Assembly (NCBI GenBank): GCA_963576475.1
Contig: OY754964.1
Coordinates: forward strand, 50,073,473-50,137,472
DNA length: 64,000 bases
Direction: 5' to 3'
DNA from: Molanna angustata
Lineage: Eukaryota > Arthropoda > Insecta > Trichoptera > Molannidae
This document shows, piece by piece, positions 1 through 10,979 of the stretch (positions within the stretch are counted from its first letter, which is position 1; every line of letters starts with the position of its first letter). The translations under genes were made by a program, and so were the position numbers. The notes beneath the pieces were generated by a model. The model was given only the letters and a program-made list of their open reading frames with translations, ran no database searches and was not told the origin of the DNA.

Positions 1-625
1 ACTCAGAATTTTGAATTTTTGTTTCAGTCAGGGGTTATCAACTTTTGAATTTTTACTTTATTTTTCCATATAATATCTCATAAACCATAAAAGCTAGAAC
101 GCTGAAAATTGCTATGAACATAGACAAATACAAAATCTCAAATTTCTTTTTCCAAAAAAAATTTCTAATACAAAATATTTTTTAAAAGCTGAAACACCCC
201 AACTAGATAATTTAATCGTTAAAAAATACAAGCATTGTAGTAGTAGGTACATTTTATTTTATTTTTTTATTATAAATAATTTATAAACAATTTTTTTAAA
301 AAATGAATTAAGTGACGACATCGCTTCGTACAATTTGTATGGCAGTCGCGCTATACACAATATCTAAGAAGACTTAATAGTTTGATTCTTCATCTCCAAA
401 TATACATACATACCATCATGCTGTTTTCATATTCTGGGTAGGAAAAAAGGACTGACCTCCATACTATCCTATCTTGACATACATACCTACATGTGTTGTA
501 TTGAAAACAAAATACCTTAAAATATTCAAGAGTTTGTATTTATGGGTTTAGAGTTTGGTACTTATTCTTCAACTGTACATACAATCGCTATCGACAGTGG
601 GAACTCATGTGGTACATGCAACTAG
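1..625 (+). repeat. R1 repeat, copy A (cut by window start)
   Basis: This is the distal part of a roughly 1-kb dispersed repeat seen four times in the window. It begins at the block reading ACTCAGAATTTTGAATTTTT, which recurs at about 21013 (+) and, reverse-complemented, at about 28135 and 29140. It ends near the block ACATGCAACTAG, which is the opposite end of copies C and D. No ORF is conserved. The class is unknown; it is probably a non-autonomous element. Confidence 0.75.
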
Positions 626-2280
626 TTTAATTTAATGTATTTGTAACACCTTATCTTTTTGCAGTCCTACCCCATACGCGCAGTTTGCTTAAAAACGGAT
701 CAGAAATTTTCGCTTCACGTATTGATATATTATAGATTTGATGGTCTTTTCGATCGTTCATTACGAACGAATTGCTGAAGTCCGCAACATTTAATATTTG
801 GGTACCAGGTACTTACAAACATATCTATCATTCACTTGATGCTCCAATATGATTTCGAACCAATTAAATTTTCACCAAAACAAATCGAGATAAAATTATG
901 TTAATATTGTTTGGAAAACCTTTATAATACAAATTAACCAATTAGGATGACAAATAAATGGGGCAAATAGGACGAAATAACCATGAAAATGTGTATATTT
1001 ATTGCAAAAATGTAAAAAAACTTATTTTCAATAATAAAACTAAATTAATTCCCTTGTGTTTTGATTCCCTTCATTGCTAATATTTGTGATCAAAATTTGT
1101 AGTTGATTCTCCTTTTCGTTTTCAGGTTCCATAATGACTCGTAGAATGGTCTTGTCATCATTAAATGGTGGAAAAAAATTGAATTATTACTTTTATAATA
1201 CCTATATTTATCACATACCTATGTCATTACGTGCCGAATCGCACCGTTCATTTTTAATTGAAAATAATCAATTGATTTTAAAAATTAAGTTACTTTAGCT
1301 GAATTAATGTTTTATGTTTTAATAAGGTTTTTAACTAAATGACAATGAATAGTCAGTATCATTAAAAGGGTGTCAGTTATAAAGGTAGGTACCATCAATA
1401 AATTACATTGTAAGTCAATATTTCTGTCAAGCAATTCGTTCGTATTTTCAACTTTTATTTCTGAATTTATTGTTATATTTTTGAATTTCTAAATCTCTGA
1501 ATTCTTACAATTTACTTTTTTGAAATACTGTGTACCTACTGTGTATATTATGTTTAATTGTAAAAGGCCTCAAGCCCTATATAAAAAGAAATAAATAGTC
1601 AGTATCATTAAAATACAGCGTCATTCATTTGTCCGTATCTTTGGATTATAGTGTCAGTGAATAGAACTTATCAATAAATTACAGTGTCAGTCAAATTACA
1701 GTACTTGAATTCAACTGGAACTTAAATTACATTGGAAATTTAATTACAGTAGAACTTTAAATTATTTGTCTTATTATACGAAAATAATTATATTGCTTAT
1801 TTTTTATTTTAATAGGTAATAAATTTCAATAAAATTCTTGAATAATATATATATTTTTTTTTGTTGACCAATTTCGTTCAAGGCACAACGTCATAACGAT
1901 TAGGTATTTACAAATTTAAACTAATCATTATTTATTCACAAATTAATATTTTTTCCACTATTGCTATATGGGTAGGCACCTAATGTGTGATATTTCTAAA
2001 AATATTGGTTTCAAAAGTCATTGAATATCCCAACGTTAGTTGAATGGGCGTCATCAAAGTAAAAAAAGTTATTATTTAATGATAAGAGGTTGAAAAAAAT
2101 GAGACATACACCTTATTTTGTGGAAATGGGTAATAATTTGGTAATTTTATGTGTGGTAATGGAGATCGCGACAAAATTACACTAACAAATAATTGAAGTT
2201 AAAGTCACGTAAGCGGCGGCCGGCGGTTGGAGGCCTAACTATTGGTTTTTATGAGTTGCTGGCACGAGTAAAATAATTCT
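626..2280. other. AT-rich stretch, no gene seen
   Basis: No conserved ORF is visible. A small diverged direct duplication is present: about 1345-1430 and 1590-1690 share the blocks ATAGTCAGTATCATTAAAA and ATCAATAAATTACA. A short GC-rich patch lies at 2210-2240. Confidence 0.6.
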
Positions 2281-2450
2281 AATGACGGATTCAACAGCGA
2301 ATGGTCCATAAACATTTACGAGGATATCGGTTTTAAAGAAAAACACCATTCAAAGTATTCTCCTCTCCGGTCTGGGACACTTGACTGAGGCCACTTGGGT
2401 GCGGGACACTTGGTAGCGAACCCACTTGGTCAAGAACCCACTTGATCACG
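2281..2450 (+). repeat. Left arm of outer inverted repeat
   Basis: The arm contains the block CCACTTGGGTGCGGGACACT. Its reverse complement, as GTGTCCCGCACCCAAGTGG, occurs at about 7597-7615. The segment near 2298 (GAATGGTCCATAAACATTTA) has a diverged inverted partner near 7757-7780. The arms are imperfect but clearly related, and they enclose the inner inverted repeat and LINE-A. Confidence 0.6.
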
Positions 2451-2567
2451 AGTTAATCTATTCAAAAACTGATAGATGGCGCTATTACACTATATATAAT
2501 GCAACTCGCTCACGCGAATTGCGACAGTGATTATATCGACGGTGGAAAGGCTATTTGACTAACGTGC

Positions 2568-3154
2568 AGTTCATCAACTTTACAGTAGAGCGATTTAAAG
2601 TTTAAATTTTTTGAAAAAAAATCATAACAATTAAACGAATTAATATATTTTAAACTTGTTTTCTACAAGTTTTAGAAGATTTTTTATGTTATTTATTGAA
2701 ATAAATAACATTATTAAAGAGGCATGTTTTATATCAAATTAAAACGATGAAAACATGATGTAATAGTGATCATAAACGTGGCACAAAAATTTTTTGAAGG
2801 GGCTACTTATTTTAATATATAGGAAATTATAGGAAAATATAATCATTCAACTATAAAAAATATATTAAAACAAAAAGTCAAAATTGTAAATATCATTAAA
2901 CCTTATTGTCTATTGAAAAATAAACATATGACCTATTGGCCTATTGAGAAAAATATGAGTATGTAATAAAATTAATAATAAATTAAATCATTCAATCTTA
3001 AATTTATCAATTATAATATATATTATATAATATGTATCATCAAAATTTTAACAATGTTTTGATGTTGTGATGTTGTATAATATTAATTTGTAGGGTTTTT
3101 GGACTAATAATCATAATAATAATAACAGCGCTTCATGTATAGTAAATAGGTAAG
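2568..3154. other. AT-rich interior of the inverted-repeat element, no gene
   Basis: This is very AT-rich sequence between the left inverted repeat and the 5' edge of LINE-A. No ORF or recognisable motif is present. Confidence 0.5.
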
Positions 3155-5965
3155 CACTTGTGATATATAATAATAACGTGACAATAAAATTCTGGTTGCT
3201 TTGCTTGACCAAAACAAAAAGGAAAGGAAGTGTTATGAATGAAAGACACGATGGAAGGATGGAACTATGGTCGGGCCTAAGAGAAGATGATTTTTCATGC
3301 GAGGGAGTAGGGGCGATATTAGATGAGCGAATGGTAGAGTGTATGAAAAAATATATGTTTGTAAGCTCAAGACTCATGTGTACCAGATTTAAGATGAGAA
3401 TCACAGGTGTGTTTCTATTTATGGGATATGCGCCTGTAAACTCTAGCTTGGAGAATGCAAAAGATGAGTTTTGGGCAAGTTTTATAGAGGAAATGAACAG
3501 GAAAATAGAAAATGAAAAGTTGATTCTGGCAGGCGATTTGAATGGCTGGGTAGGCATCTGGAGAAAAGATTTCGAATCAACTCTCGGACCTTACGGCGAT
3601 AGCCGATAAAGTGAATGATAACGGCAAAAGACTGTTAGATGTTTGTGTGAAAAAGGACCTCTTTGTATCAAACACAATTTTTGATCACAAAATAATTCAT
3701 ATGTATGCATGGGAAATAGAAAATGAAAGATTTTGTATTTGTGGACATTGCTCTGAGAAAAGCGACTGTTGATATGAGGGTGCCGAGCTAGAGACAGACC
3801 ATTTTTTGGTTGTCACAAAAATATGCCTGTTTACGGGTTGGCGCTCTAGAACTAATCGTGGCAGTCTACCACCGCGTATCAAAATAGAGAGGCTGTAAGA
3901 GGAAAGTATCAGACAAGAACTTGCAAGAAGAATTAAGTGCGCCTTAAGTCCCCACACAGTGACAGAGATGAATATAAGTGGCACATGGAGGATACTTAAA
4001 AACAATGTATTCAACGTGGGTAAAAATGTGTATGGCAAAGCAAAAAGAGGTAGAATAAAAAGGGATGCTTGGTGGAATGAATGAGTAAAGAAAGTAGTGG
4101 AAGAAAAACGAAATGCGTGGAAGAAATGGTTGTCATGTAAAGGATCTGGATGCGAGAAGGAAGAAAGAGCTAAAAATATATGTACAGAGTGCAAGAGGAA
4201 AAAAAACAGTAAAAGAAGAAAAAAATGCACTGACAGAAAAAGAAAGCATGAAAATTGTGATTATTTTTTCTGGAAACACAAAAATGTTCTGGAAAAGAGT
4301 AAATCGACGAAAAGAAGGAGTTATGCGAAGTCCGAAATGTATAAAAGATAAAGATTGATGTATGGTTATAGACGAAGAAAAAGTCAAGGAAAGATGGATG
4401 GAATACTTTGAAGAGTTGTAAGAAAGCACACAGTGCGAAAGTCTGATGAGATGAACAATAGGATACCATGAAATGAATGTGAGAATGAAAGCGAGAAAAT
4501 TTCAATAAAGATGTCAGAGAAGCAGTAACGCATGCACATACAGGACAGGCCTCGGAATTTGACTGTATACCAACCGAATTTATCAAATATGGTGGTGAAA
4601 AGACGATGGAGTGGTGTCATTGCCTCTTCAAAAAATAAATTAATAAATGTTGGGAGACAAGACGTACCCCGTCAGATTGGAGAAACGTAGTGAATGTGCC
4701 CCTTTTTAAGAAAGGGTCAAAATTAGATTAAAAAAACTACAGGGCTAACAGTCTGCTGAGTTCGGTTGGAAAATTGTATGCTAGGATACTGGACCAAAAG
4801 TTGAGGTTACAGCAAATAAGGTATGGGATGCACAAGTAGTGAATGTTGGAGTTAGAGGTTGCATCGACCAAATCTTTTCCTTTCGAAAGACGATTGAAAA
4901 GGTTCTGGCAAAAAACCAGAAACTTTTCTGTGCTTTCGTAGACCTGGATAAGGCCTACGAGTCCGTGAAAAGCTTTGGAATGTGCTATCAGTGTATGGAG
5001 CGGGAGTTAGGTTAATAAGGGCAATATCATCTCTCTACGAAGAAAGCCAAGCCTTTGTGAGGATTGAAAACTCTCTTACAGGATGGTTATCCATTAATAA
5101 GGGAGTGAAGCAAGGGTGCGTATTATCACCGTGGCTCTTTAATTTATACATACTTTGACTTCTGTGAAAGAGCACTGTGATCTAATGTTAAAATAGTAAT
5201 CGATGGATGCATGAAAAATGGACTGAGAATGAATACAACTAAATTTAAAATGATGGTATTTGAGAAGGACAAAAGACGAACAAAATGCGAGATACGAGTG
5301 GAGAATGTACAATTAGAACAAGTCGATGAATATTTATACTTAGGAAGCATGTTTCAGCATGATGGAAGACTGGAAAAAGACATTGAAAGGAGAGTAACAG
5401 CAGGGAATAGAGTGAATGGTGTATTAAGAACTGTATTGGCTGACCCAATTATTTCGAGACAAGCAAAGCTCGCGGTACACAATGGTATCATCGTACCGAC
5501 TCTAATGTATGCTTGTGAGACATGGACATGGCAAAAGATGCATGAAAGTAGAATTAACGCGGTTAAAATGAGGTCACTAAGACGAATGTGTGGTAAAATG
5601 ATAGAATAAGATATGGAGATATTAGACGAGAATGTATGAATGAAAGAAATATTGTAAGTAAGATGAAAATAAATGTCTTAAGGTATTGTGGCCACATAGA
5701 AAGAGTAATGACAGTCTGATAAAAAAAAGTATATAAGGCTGATAAAAGAGGAACGAAAAGTAGAAGTCGGCCAAGGAAAATTTGGCACGATCACATAAAT
5801 GGAATTTTGAAAGATGGAGACGTAAGAACTAAAAATAACATAAGAACGTGTATGAGAATACGCATGGACGTGAACGTAGCGAGAAATATATGTCAAGAGA
5901 GAGGAGTCTGGCGTTCGGTTCTCTCTGCCTACCCCAAATAGGGAAAGGGTGTGATGGTATGGAAT
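3155..5965 (+). pseudogene. LINE-A: degenerate APE-type non-LTR retrotransposon (EN-RT), best copy
   Basis: This is a decayed, 5'-truncated non-LTR retrotransposon polyprotein spread over several frames. The first open piece (about 3226-3609) is the C-terminal half of an apurinic-type endonuclease, with GYAPVN and the GDLNGWVG motif (about 3535); LDVCVKKDLFVSN follows in another frame near 3640. RT blocks follow: FCAFVDLDKAYE (about 4930) and GVKQGCVLSPWLFNLY (about 5104). The expected catalytic F/YADD block is absent: from LFNLY the sequence jumps to GLRMNTTKFKMMVFEK (5219), suggesting an internal deletion of roughly 100 bp or more. An intact 132-codon piece (5211-5609) carries EYLYLGSMFQHDGRLEKDIE and the C-terminal MRSLRRMCGK. 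The 3' end reads WRSVLSAYPK, then a GTGATGGTATG terminus. Stops and frameshifts make it dead. The clade is RTE-like or related; I cannot fix it without a phylogeny. Confidence 0.85.
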
Positions 5966-6204
5966 AGATTAGCATGACGCGCTCCTCTTACCACGGTTGT
6001 GCATAGACTAACGTCACAACGAGACAGTGCCGCTGTTTATAGCATTTAAGTAACGACAATTTGCTCCCTTAAATTTACAGCTAACAACCCACTTCTGTAC
6101 TTTTGGTATTTATTTTATTTGATTAACAGACAATCATAATAAAAATATGATTGCAGTAAAATGATTAACACGTTGAAAACTATTAAAGATGTGTGAAGCA
6201 AATT

Positions 6205-6640
6205 GTCTAACGTGCCGAAAGTAGTAAAAATGAAGTGGTTTATTTGACTAAAATGCCATTGGCTTATTTTTTCTAGTGAGTATAAAAGACTAACACGCCG
6301 AATGTAGTATAAATGAAGTGGGTTTTATTGGCTAACCATCAGTGACATACTATTTTCGAGTAAGGATTAAAGGCTAACGTGCCGTAAAAAAAATGATATA
6401 ATCGAGAAAAAACTCTAAACAGATATATCGAAAAATTTTCAATCAAGAATAAAATCTAATAAGCTCACATTGTTGAAATCATAAAAAGGCAAGGTGCCTA
6501 AAATCAAAATATCATTTCTCAACTCATAGCTAACTGAAGTTTAAAAAAAAAACACAGTATTTTGTGTCGTTTTAGCCATAGTACCTATCTTTTTATATCT
6601 TCTTAAACTGTAAGCATTTTAAAATGACTAATACGCCAAA
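6205..6640 (+). repeat. Subterminal repeats of a GACTAACACGCC motif
   Basis: Variants occur at about 6208 (CTAACGTGCC), 6234 (GACTAAAATGCC), 6289 (GACTAACACGCC), 6372 (GGCTAACGTGCC) and 6625 (GACTAATACGCC). An inverted copy lies at the terminal repeat (6731). The first two long units share the sequence GTAGTA(A/T)AAATGAAGTGG. Such arrays can be transposase-binding sites in DNA transposons; that role is inference. Confidence 0.5.
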
Positions 6641-7019
6641 AAAGTTATTTGATCGTCGTGAAACCAAAACCATTCGACGCAGAAAAAAAGACGATTCCAA
6701 CGGTGTATATAACTCAATATCGCCAAAATTGGCGTGTTAGTCAATTAGCCTTTCCACCGTCGATATAAATTTTTGGCACCCAGGCTCAAGATAAAAAAAT
6801 TAACCTTGGTTTTTGATGGCCTGGTTCCTTAGAATGGGAAGAAAGGAAACTGAAAAGATGTTTACCTATGTCCCTACCTAGCATGTATTGGTGTCAAAAC
6901 AGGCCATAATATGTCTGATATTACTTATTTTGTTTAGTGTTTGATATATTTTTGTTTGGATACATATAAATCATGTTGCTTTATAAAATACGCATTTTCA
7001 TGGAAACTGTACGAAATAC

Positions 7020-7450
7020 ATTCATTCATTCATACCATCACGGCATATCCCACAATGTGGGGTAACCAGCGAAAGGTGTGCGGGTGTGCATTGCCTTATA
7101 AAAGGGAGCACAACACATATGTGTATACCCACACACCAGTCTCGTCTCACCTAAAAAGGCACTACATTCAGAATGGGTGGTGAACCTCATTGCTGAACTA
7201 TGTCAGATGTTATTGTTGCCTGTTGTATTTTCGATTACCCGGCTCTTACGGGACACTCGAAAACAGTAATAGAAAAGAGTGGAAGCACTATTCTAAGCCG
7301 GTGCCTCACAGCTAGACGAAATACGATGAAAATATTATATAATATAGATTTATCGATGTGATTGTGAAATATTACACCTCAGTACAGGCAAAGCCTAGTG
7401 AGGTGGAAAAAATGATTTTGTTAATTTTTATAAATAAATAAATACAAATA
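7020..7450 (+). repeat. R2 retroposon 3'-end family, copy 1 (longest)
   Basis: This is about 430 bp of a family found six times here. It runs from CCATCACGGCATATCCC through CTCACCTAAAAAGGCACTAC and ATTTTCGATTACCCGGCTC to an ATAAATAAATAAATAC tail. Just before the tail is a hairpin (7376-7404: ACCTCA pairs with TGAGGT and AGGC with GCCT). The tail and hairpin indicate a SINE or the 3' end of a LINE. No coding capacity is visible. Confidence 0.65.
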
Positions 7451-7549
7451 CAAATAAAAACTTATCTCTTACATTTCAAATGAATGTCTTTCAAATGCCA
7501 GTATGAAAAACATTCATAAGCCGACAATTATATTTTTAAATAGTACCTA

Positions 7550-7790
7550 TATGTCGCGACCAAGTAGTGGGCTCGCATATAAGTGTCTCGCACCCAAGTG
7601 TCCCGCACCCAAGTGGCCGCACCCATGTGTCCCTTTCTGTTTTCTCCTCCCCCCGGTATACAAATGTCTGTCCAACATGGATTGTAATGTCTCTGCTATC
7701 AACTTTGTGTTGTTGGTAGGTTGGTACTTAAAAACGTGATACTATATTCTTACAAGAACATTCATGGACCACTGCGTCGATTGTTAATTT
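7550..7790 (-). repeat. Right arm of outer inverted repeat
   Basis: This is the inverted partner of 2281-2450. Its GC-rich core is an imperfect 15-bp tandem motif (GCACCCAAGTGTCCC and variants, about 7580-7640). The segment TTCATGGACCACTGCGTCGA (7762 on) aligns in inverse to the outer part of the left arm. Confidence 0.55.
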
Positions 7791-7954
7791 AATTTTTACC
7801 ATTAGAAAGAAATATATTGATATTCTTGTATTAGATTGAGATGCACAGAACACTGTTAAATAAGATATTTCTATTTCTGTTCTATTATTTGTTTTTTTTT
7901 CTTCATATTATTTTAGATATATTTTTCATTGTTTCTTTTTTATTTTGAAATTGA

Positions 7955-8022
7955 TAGTATTCGTTCGTTCGATATCGGACTGCTGAGCCAAGGGTCCCAG
8001 GTTCACTTCACGGTGGAGACAC
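7955..8022 (+). repeat. tRNA-like SINE head (weak)
   Basis: GGACTGCTGAGCCAAGGGTC followed by CCAGGTTCACTTCACGG resembles the T-arm and 3' half of a tRNA, with a box-B-like GGTTCACTTC. An AT-rich body follows. This is probably the head of a tRNA-derived SINE; it is too degenerate to be a functional tRNA. Confidence 0.35.
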
Positions 8023-9172
8023 AATTTTTATTTTTGTGTTTCCAATATACATATTTCAACTACCTACCTACATTATGTGACAATTTTATTATTTTTTTAT
8101 ATACTAATTAATCATTAAGTTTTGATTTAACTAATTTATTACAATAAATATTAAAAACGAAGTATTTTTTCTTATCAGCTAATCTAATCGATTTTAACTG
8201 TTAATCTTATCGATCTTAACACACTTTCACCGTCTATTGGCCCTAAAATATATGAAAACTATGGTTCACTTTAACTTTGTTATAGTTAACTTTGGTGAAA
8301 GTAATTCGGCACGTATTTGACACTCTTTCATACAATGCATAGCTTGCAGACCGAAGCGTAAATATTTTTATGGTTCAGGTCATCTGGTGTGCAAAAATCC
8401 ATTAGATGAATAGCTTTGTGAAACATCCAGCATAATATCTTGTACTGAATCCTTTCCAATATCCGTAACAATTGAAGATCTCAATGAAGTTATTTTAGTG
8501 TGGTGATATGTGGACAGACTCCAGTGAATTATATAAAAGTCTAACTGCTGCATTGTAGACTGACTAAAGTCTGCATAATTTGCAAAAAGCGATATCTTTA
8601 AAATTTTCTAAAATTGTGTCACTAGTCTAAAGTCTAAAGAACATAACTATTTGCACAATTTCATGAAATCAAAGTATACATTTGAATGTTTATCTGAAAA
8701 TTTCGATGTTCTAATAAGAAATAGAAAATATACCTCGGCGCATACCACTGTTGTGCACGGGAGCTCTTAGTTAAATATCCCCAATGGTCTTTTCAAATGT
8801 AATGGGATTGCTTCTCTGGTTTTTTACACGAAAATGCTGATCAAATTGGAAAGAGTCGCGTTACTGAACGAAGAAAAAGAATTTACGAAATACTAAATAA
8901 ATACACGAGAAGTCTTCCTAAATCATTTCAATACATTTTACTCGAAAAATGTTTTATGGGATTCATATAAAAAAATATGAATTATCGGTTACTTACTAAA
9001 GAATTTGAGATTATTATACCCACAATAATTTTTCTATGATGACACTGAGACAAGACCTATTTATCAAACAAATAAAAAAAGACAGTATGTTCAAAACATC
9101 AATAATACTGTATTCAAAATAAGAAATGATGTAAGAAAGAATTTAAAGATAAAACTATTACTCAACAAATGG
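8023..9172. other. AT-rich stretch, possible LINE scrap at 8850-9000
   Basis: No intact gene is present. One frame near 8867-8970 reads RRKRIYEILNKYTRSLP followed by KSFQYILLEKC. This faintly resembles the C-terminal region of non-LTR reverse transcriptases, but stops follow at once. The rest shows no recognisable structure. Confidence 0.35.
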
Positions 9173-9484
9173 CGTTCGCATAGGATTGCCAGATGGTATC
9201 CGAGAGGAGGATATGTCTTCTTTTTCTATAAATTGTCCTCCTGTCCTCCCTTCCCTATTGGAAGTCCTCCAATAGGGAAGACTTCCAATAAGGACTTCCA
9301 ATTTTTTGTATATTGGTTGGTACCGCCGATTGTGTTTCTACCCTATATAATTTAAAAAAAACATTTCTTGTGATTTTTTTTATATTATATAGGGTATAAC
9401 TTATTGAAAGCATCGTAGCTCGGCGAAATATAATTATTGAAATGTTTTATTGTTCATAGTTTAATATGTAACTAAGTATATTAT

Positions 9485-10650
9485 GTAACTATAGATAACG
9501 AAATCACAATTAGCTACGCAGATGATACAGCCATTATTATTAATGGTGTTACATGGACGGAAACATTTAAAAGGGCAGAAAAATGTATTTCAGCTATCAA
9601 GAGTCTACTTGATGACCATCTACTAACTCTTAACTCCACAAAAACTAAATTCTTAGCATTTTCAATCAACAAACAAGAGAACCCCACCATCCCAAATCTC
9701 ATTAAAGTACACACTTGCTCTACAAATGCAGCCCTACAGTGTAACTGCGAGACTATTGAAAGGGCAACTGAAATCAAGTATCTCGGTATAATATTGGATG
9801 ACGGTCTGAGATGGGTCCCACACATTGAATATGTTAGCGCCAAGGTGCGAAGATTAATATATATATTCAAAATTCTACGTAGCTTTATGAACATTTCACT
9901 ATTAAAAATGGTGTACTACGCTCTGTGCCAGAGTATTATCAGTTATGCAATTAGTGCCTGGGGTGGTGCTGCGCGTACATTACTGGATCCACTAATTAAA
10001 TCACAAAAATTCGTGGTAAGAGTTATCAACAAAAAGCCTTTTAGGTATTGTTCTGAAGAACTTTTTAAGCAATTCAAAGTATTGGATGTGAGGCAGCTTT
10101 ATACCAGATCAATATTAATTATATTTCTAAAAAACAAACCTCCTCAAAAATACTCCATCTTGAATAACACAAGAGGTAAAATATCGGGTAACTACTTGGT
10201 GCCAAAAATGAATACTAAATTTGGGCAAAGATTTTTTGTATTTACTGCACCTCGAATTTATAATAAACTGCCATCGGACCTTAAAGGGTTAACTCAATTC
10301 AAAGCCCGTGGTACCAAGTGGCTACTCGATGTGGGTAGAACCCAAAATGAAAGTAACGTTGCAACAATAATTTCTTAACTAATTATTATTTGTTGTCTGT
10401 TTATATTGTGTTTATTTTTATTTATTTCACTTTTAAAACTGTATTTTTTAATTTAAAATTATGTAAGTATTCCTAATGTTTATTTTTATAGCTTTCTTAT
10501 TCTTTTGTTTTTTACTGTAATGTAATAATTTCACAAATGTACAGGTGGCTGCTTCAGAACAGATTTATTCTAGTGAGGCGGCTATATTATATTAAAATAA
10601 TGTATATGTTTATATGATCATAAATAAATAAATAAAAAAAAAAAAAAACT
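9485..10650 (+). mobile_element. 5'-truncated non-LTR retrotransposon (3' half) inside the hAT-like element
   Basis: The element starts abruptly just upstream of the RT catalytic motif, carries the open C-terminal coding region (9491-10378) and a roughly 270-bp 3' UTR. It ends in CATAAATAAATAAATAAA plus an A-run at about 10620-10648. A terminal hairpin (10548-10582, GCTGCTTCA with TGAGGCGGC allowing G:U) precedes the tail. 5' truncation is typical of target-primed reverse transcription. Confidence 0.8.
9491..10378 (+). pseudogene. Reverse transcriptase C-terminal fragment (5'-truncated LINE ORF)
   Basis: The reading frame is open without a stop from about 9476 to the TAA at 10376-10378. It opens with ITISYADDTAIII, which contains the RT catalytic YADD (about 9512-9525). 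The thumb region follows (CISAIKSLLDDHLLTLNSTK; IKYLGIILDDGLRW), then the usual C-terminal segment (MVYYALCQSIISYAISAWG and TAPRIYNKLPSDLK). The endonuclease and the N-terminal two-thirds of the RT are missing, so it cannot be active. The frame is otherwise undamaged, suggesting a fairly recent insertion. The family is a Jockey/CR1-type superfamily LINE; the clade is not resolved. No start codon is meaningful here because the 5' end is a truncation point. Confidence 0.85.
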
Positions 10651-10774
10651 ATTTCATTCATACGCTTCTTATGATAAAACTTGATTTCATTTTTTATAGA
10701 CTGCATTGAAGTTATAAAAAATAAAGACAAAAAGGTATTTTCAGACGAAACAAATGCTCCTATCCATATTTCTG

Positions 10775-10777
<3 letters not shown>

Positions 10778-10859
<82 letters not shown>
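10778..10859. repeat. (TA)n microsatellite
   Basis: About 80 bp of uninterrupted TA dinucleotides inside the hAT-like element. Confidence 0.97.
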
Positions 10860-10861
<2 letters not shown>

Positions 10862-10979
10862 TCTTAATGATGAGGTCGAATTGGTAGATGGGTGGTGGTT
10901 GATTTTCGAATGAAAATCCTCATTTTATTGCTTTTTGTCCTCCTTTTTGAAATGTCCATCTGGCAATCCTACGTTGGCA

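Larger units (their letters stand above)
2532..6766. mobile_element. Putative DNA transposon remnant bounded by 36-bp inverted repeats, containing LINE-A
   Basis: The 36 nt at 2532-2567 match the reverse complement of 6731-6766 with about three mismatches. The core is CGACGGTGGAAAGGCTA on the left and its complement TAGCCTTTCCACCGTCG on the right. Inside the right end lie several copies of a 12-bp motif, GACTAACACGCC and variants, which also occurs at the left end (2557). This is the arrangement of terminal plus subterminal repeats seen in non-autonomous DNA transposons. No transposase is present. LINE-A probably inserted into it later. The exact ends and target duplication are unresolved; TATA or TA is possible. 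Confidence 0.5.
9173..10979. mobile_element. hAT-like non-autonomous DNA transposon with 8-bp target duplication
   Basis: The 16-nt TAGGATTGCCAGATGG at 9181-9196 has its exact reverse complement at 10956-10971. It is flanked directly by CGTTCGCA (9173-9180) and CGTTGGCA (10972-10979), an 8-bp target-site duplication with one mismatch. An 8-bp duplication plus a short inverted repeat starting TAGG fits the hAT superfamily. No transposase is present. The subterminal sequence has GAGGAC-type repeats in inverse orientation at both ends (9207-9250 and 10920-10945). A truncated LINE and a TA microsatellite occupy the interior. Confidence 0.7.

Noticed and set aside
3111..4620. Several minus-strand Ser/Phe-rich ORFs
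   Set aside because: They are antisense shadows of the degenerate LINE-A coding sequence.
9514..9894. 126-codon minus-strand ORF
   Set aside because: It is antisense to the reverse transcriptase fragment with the YADD motif.
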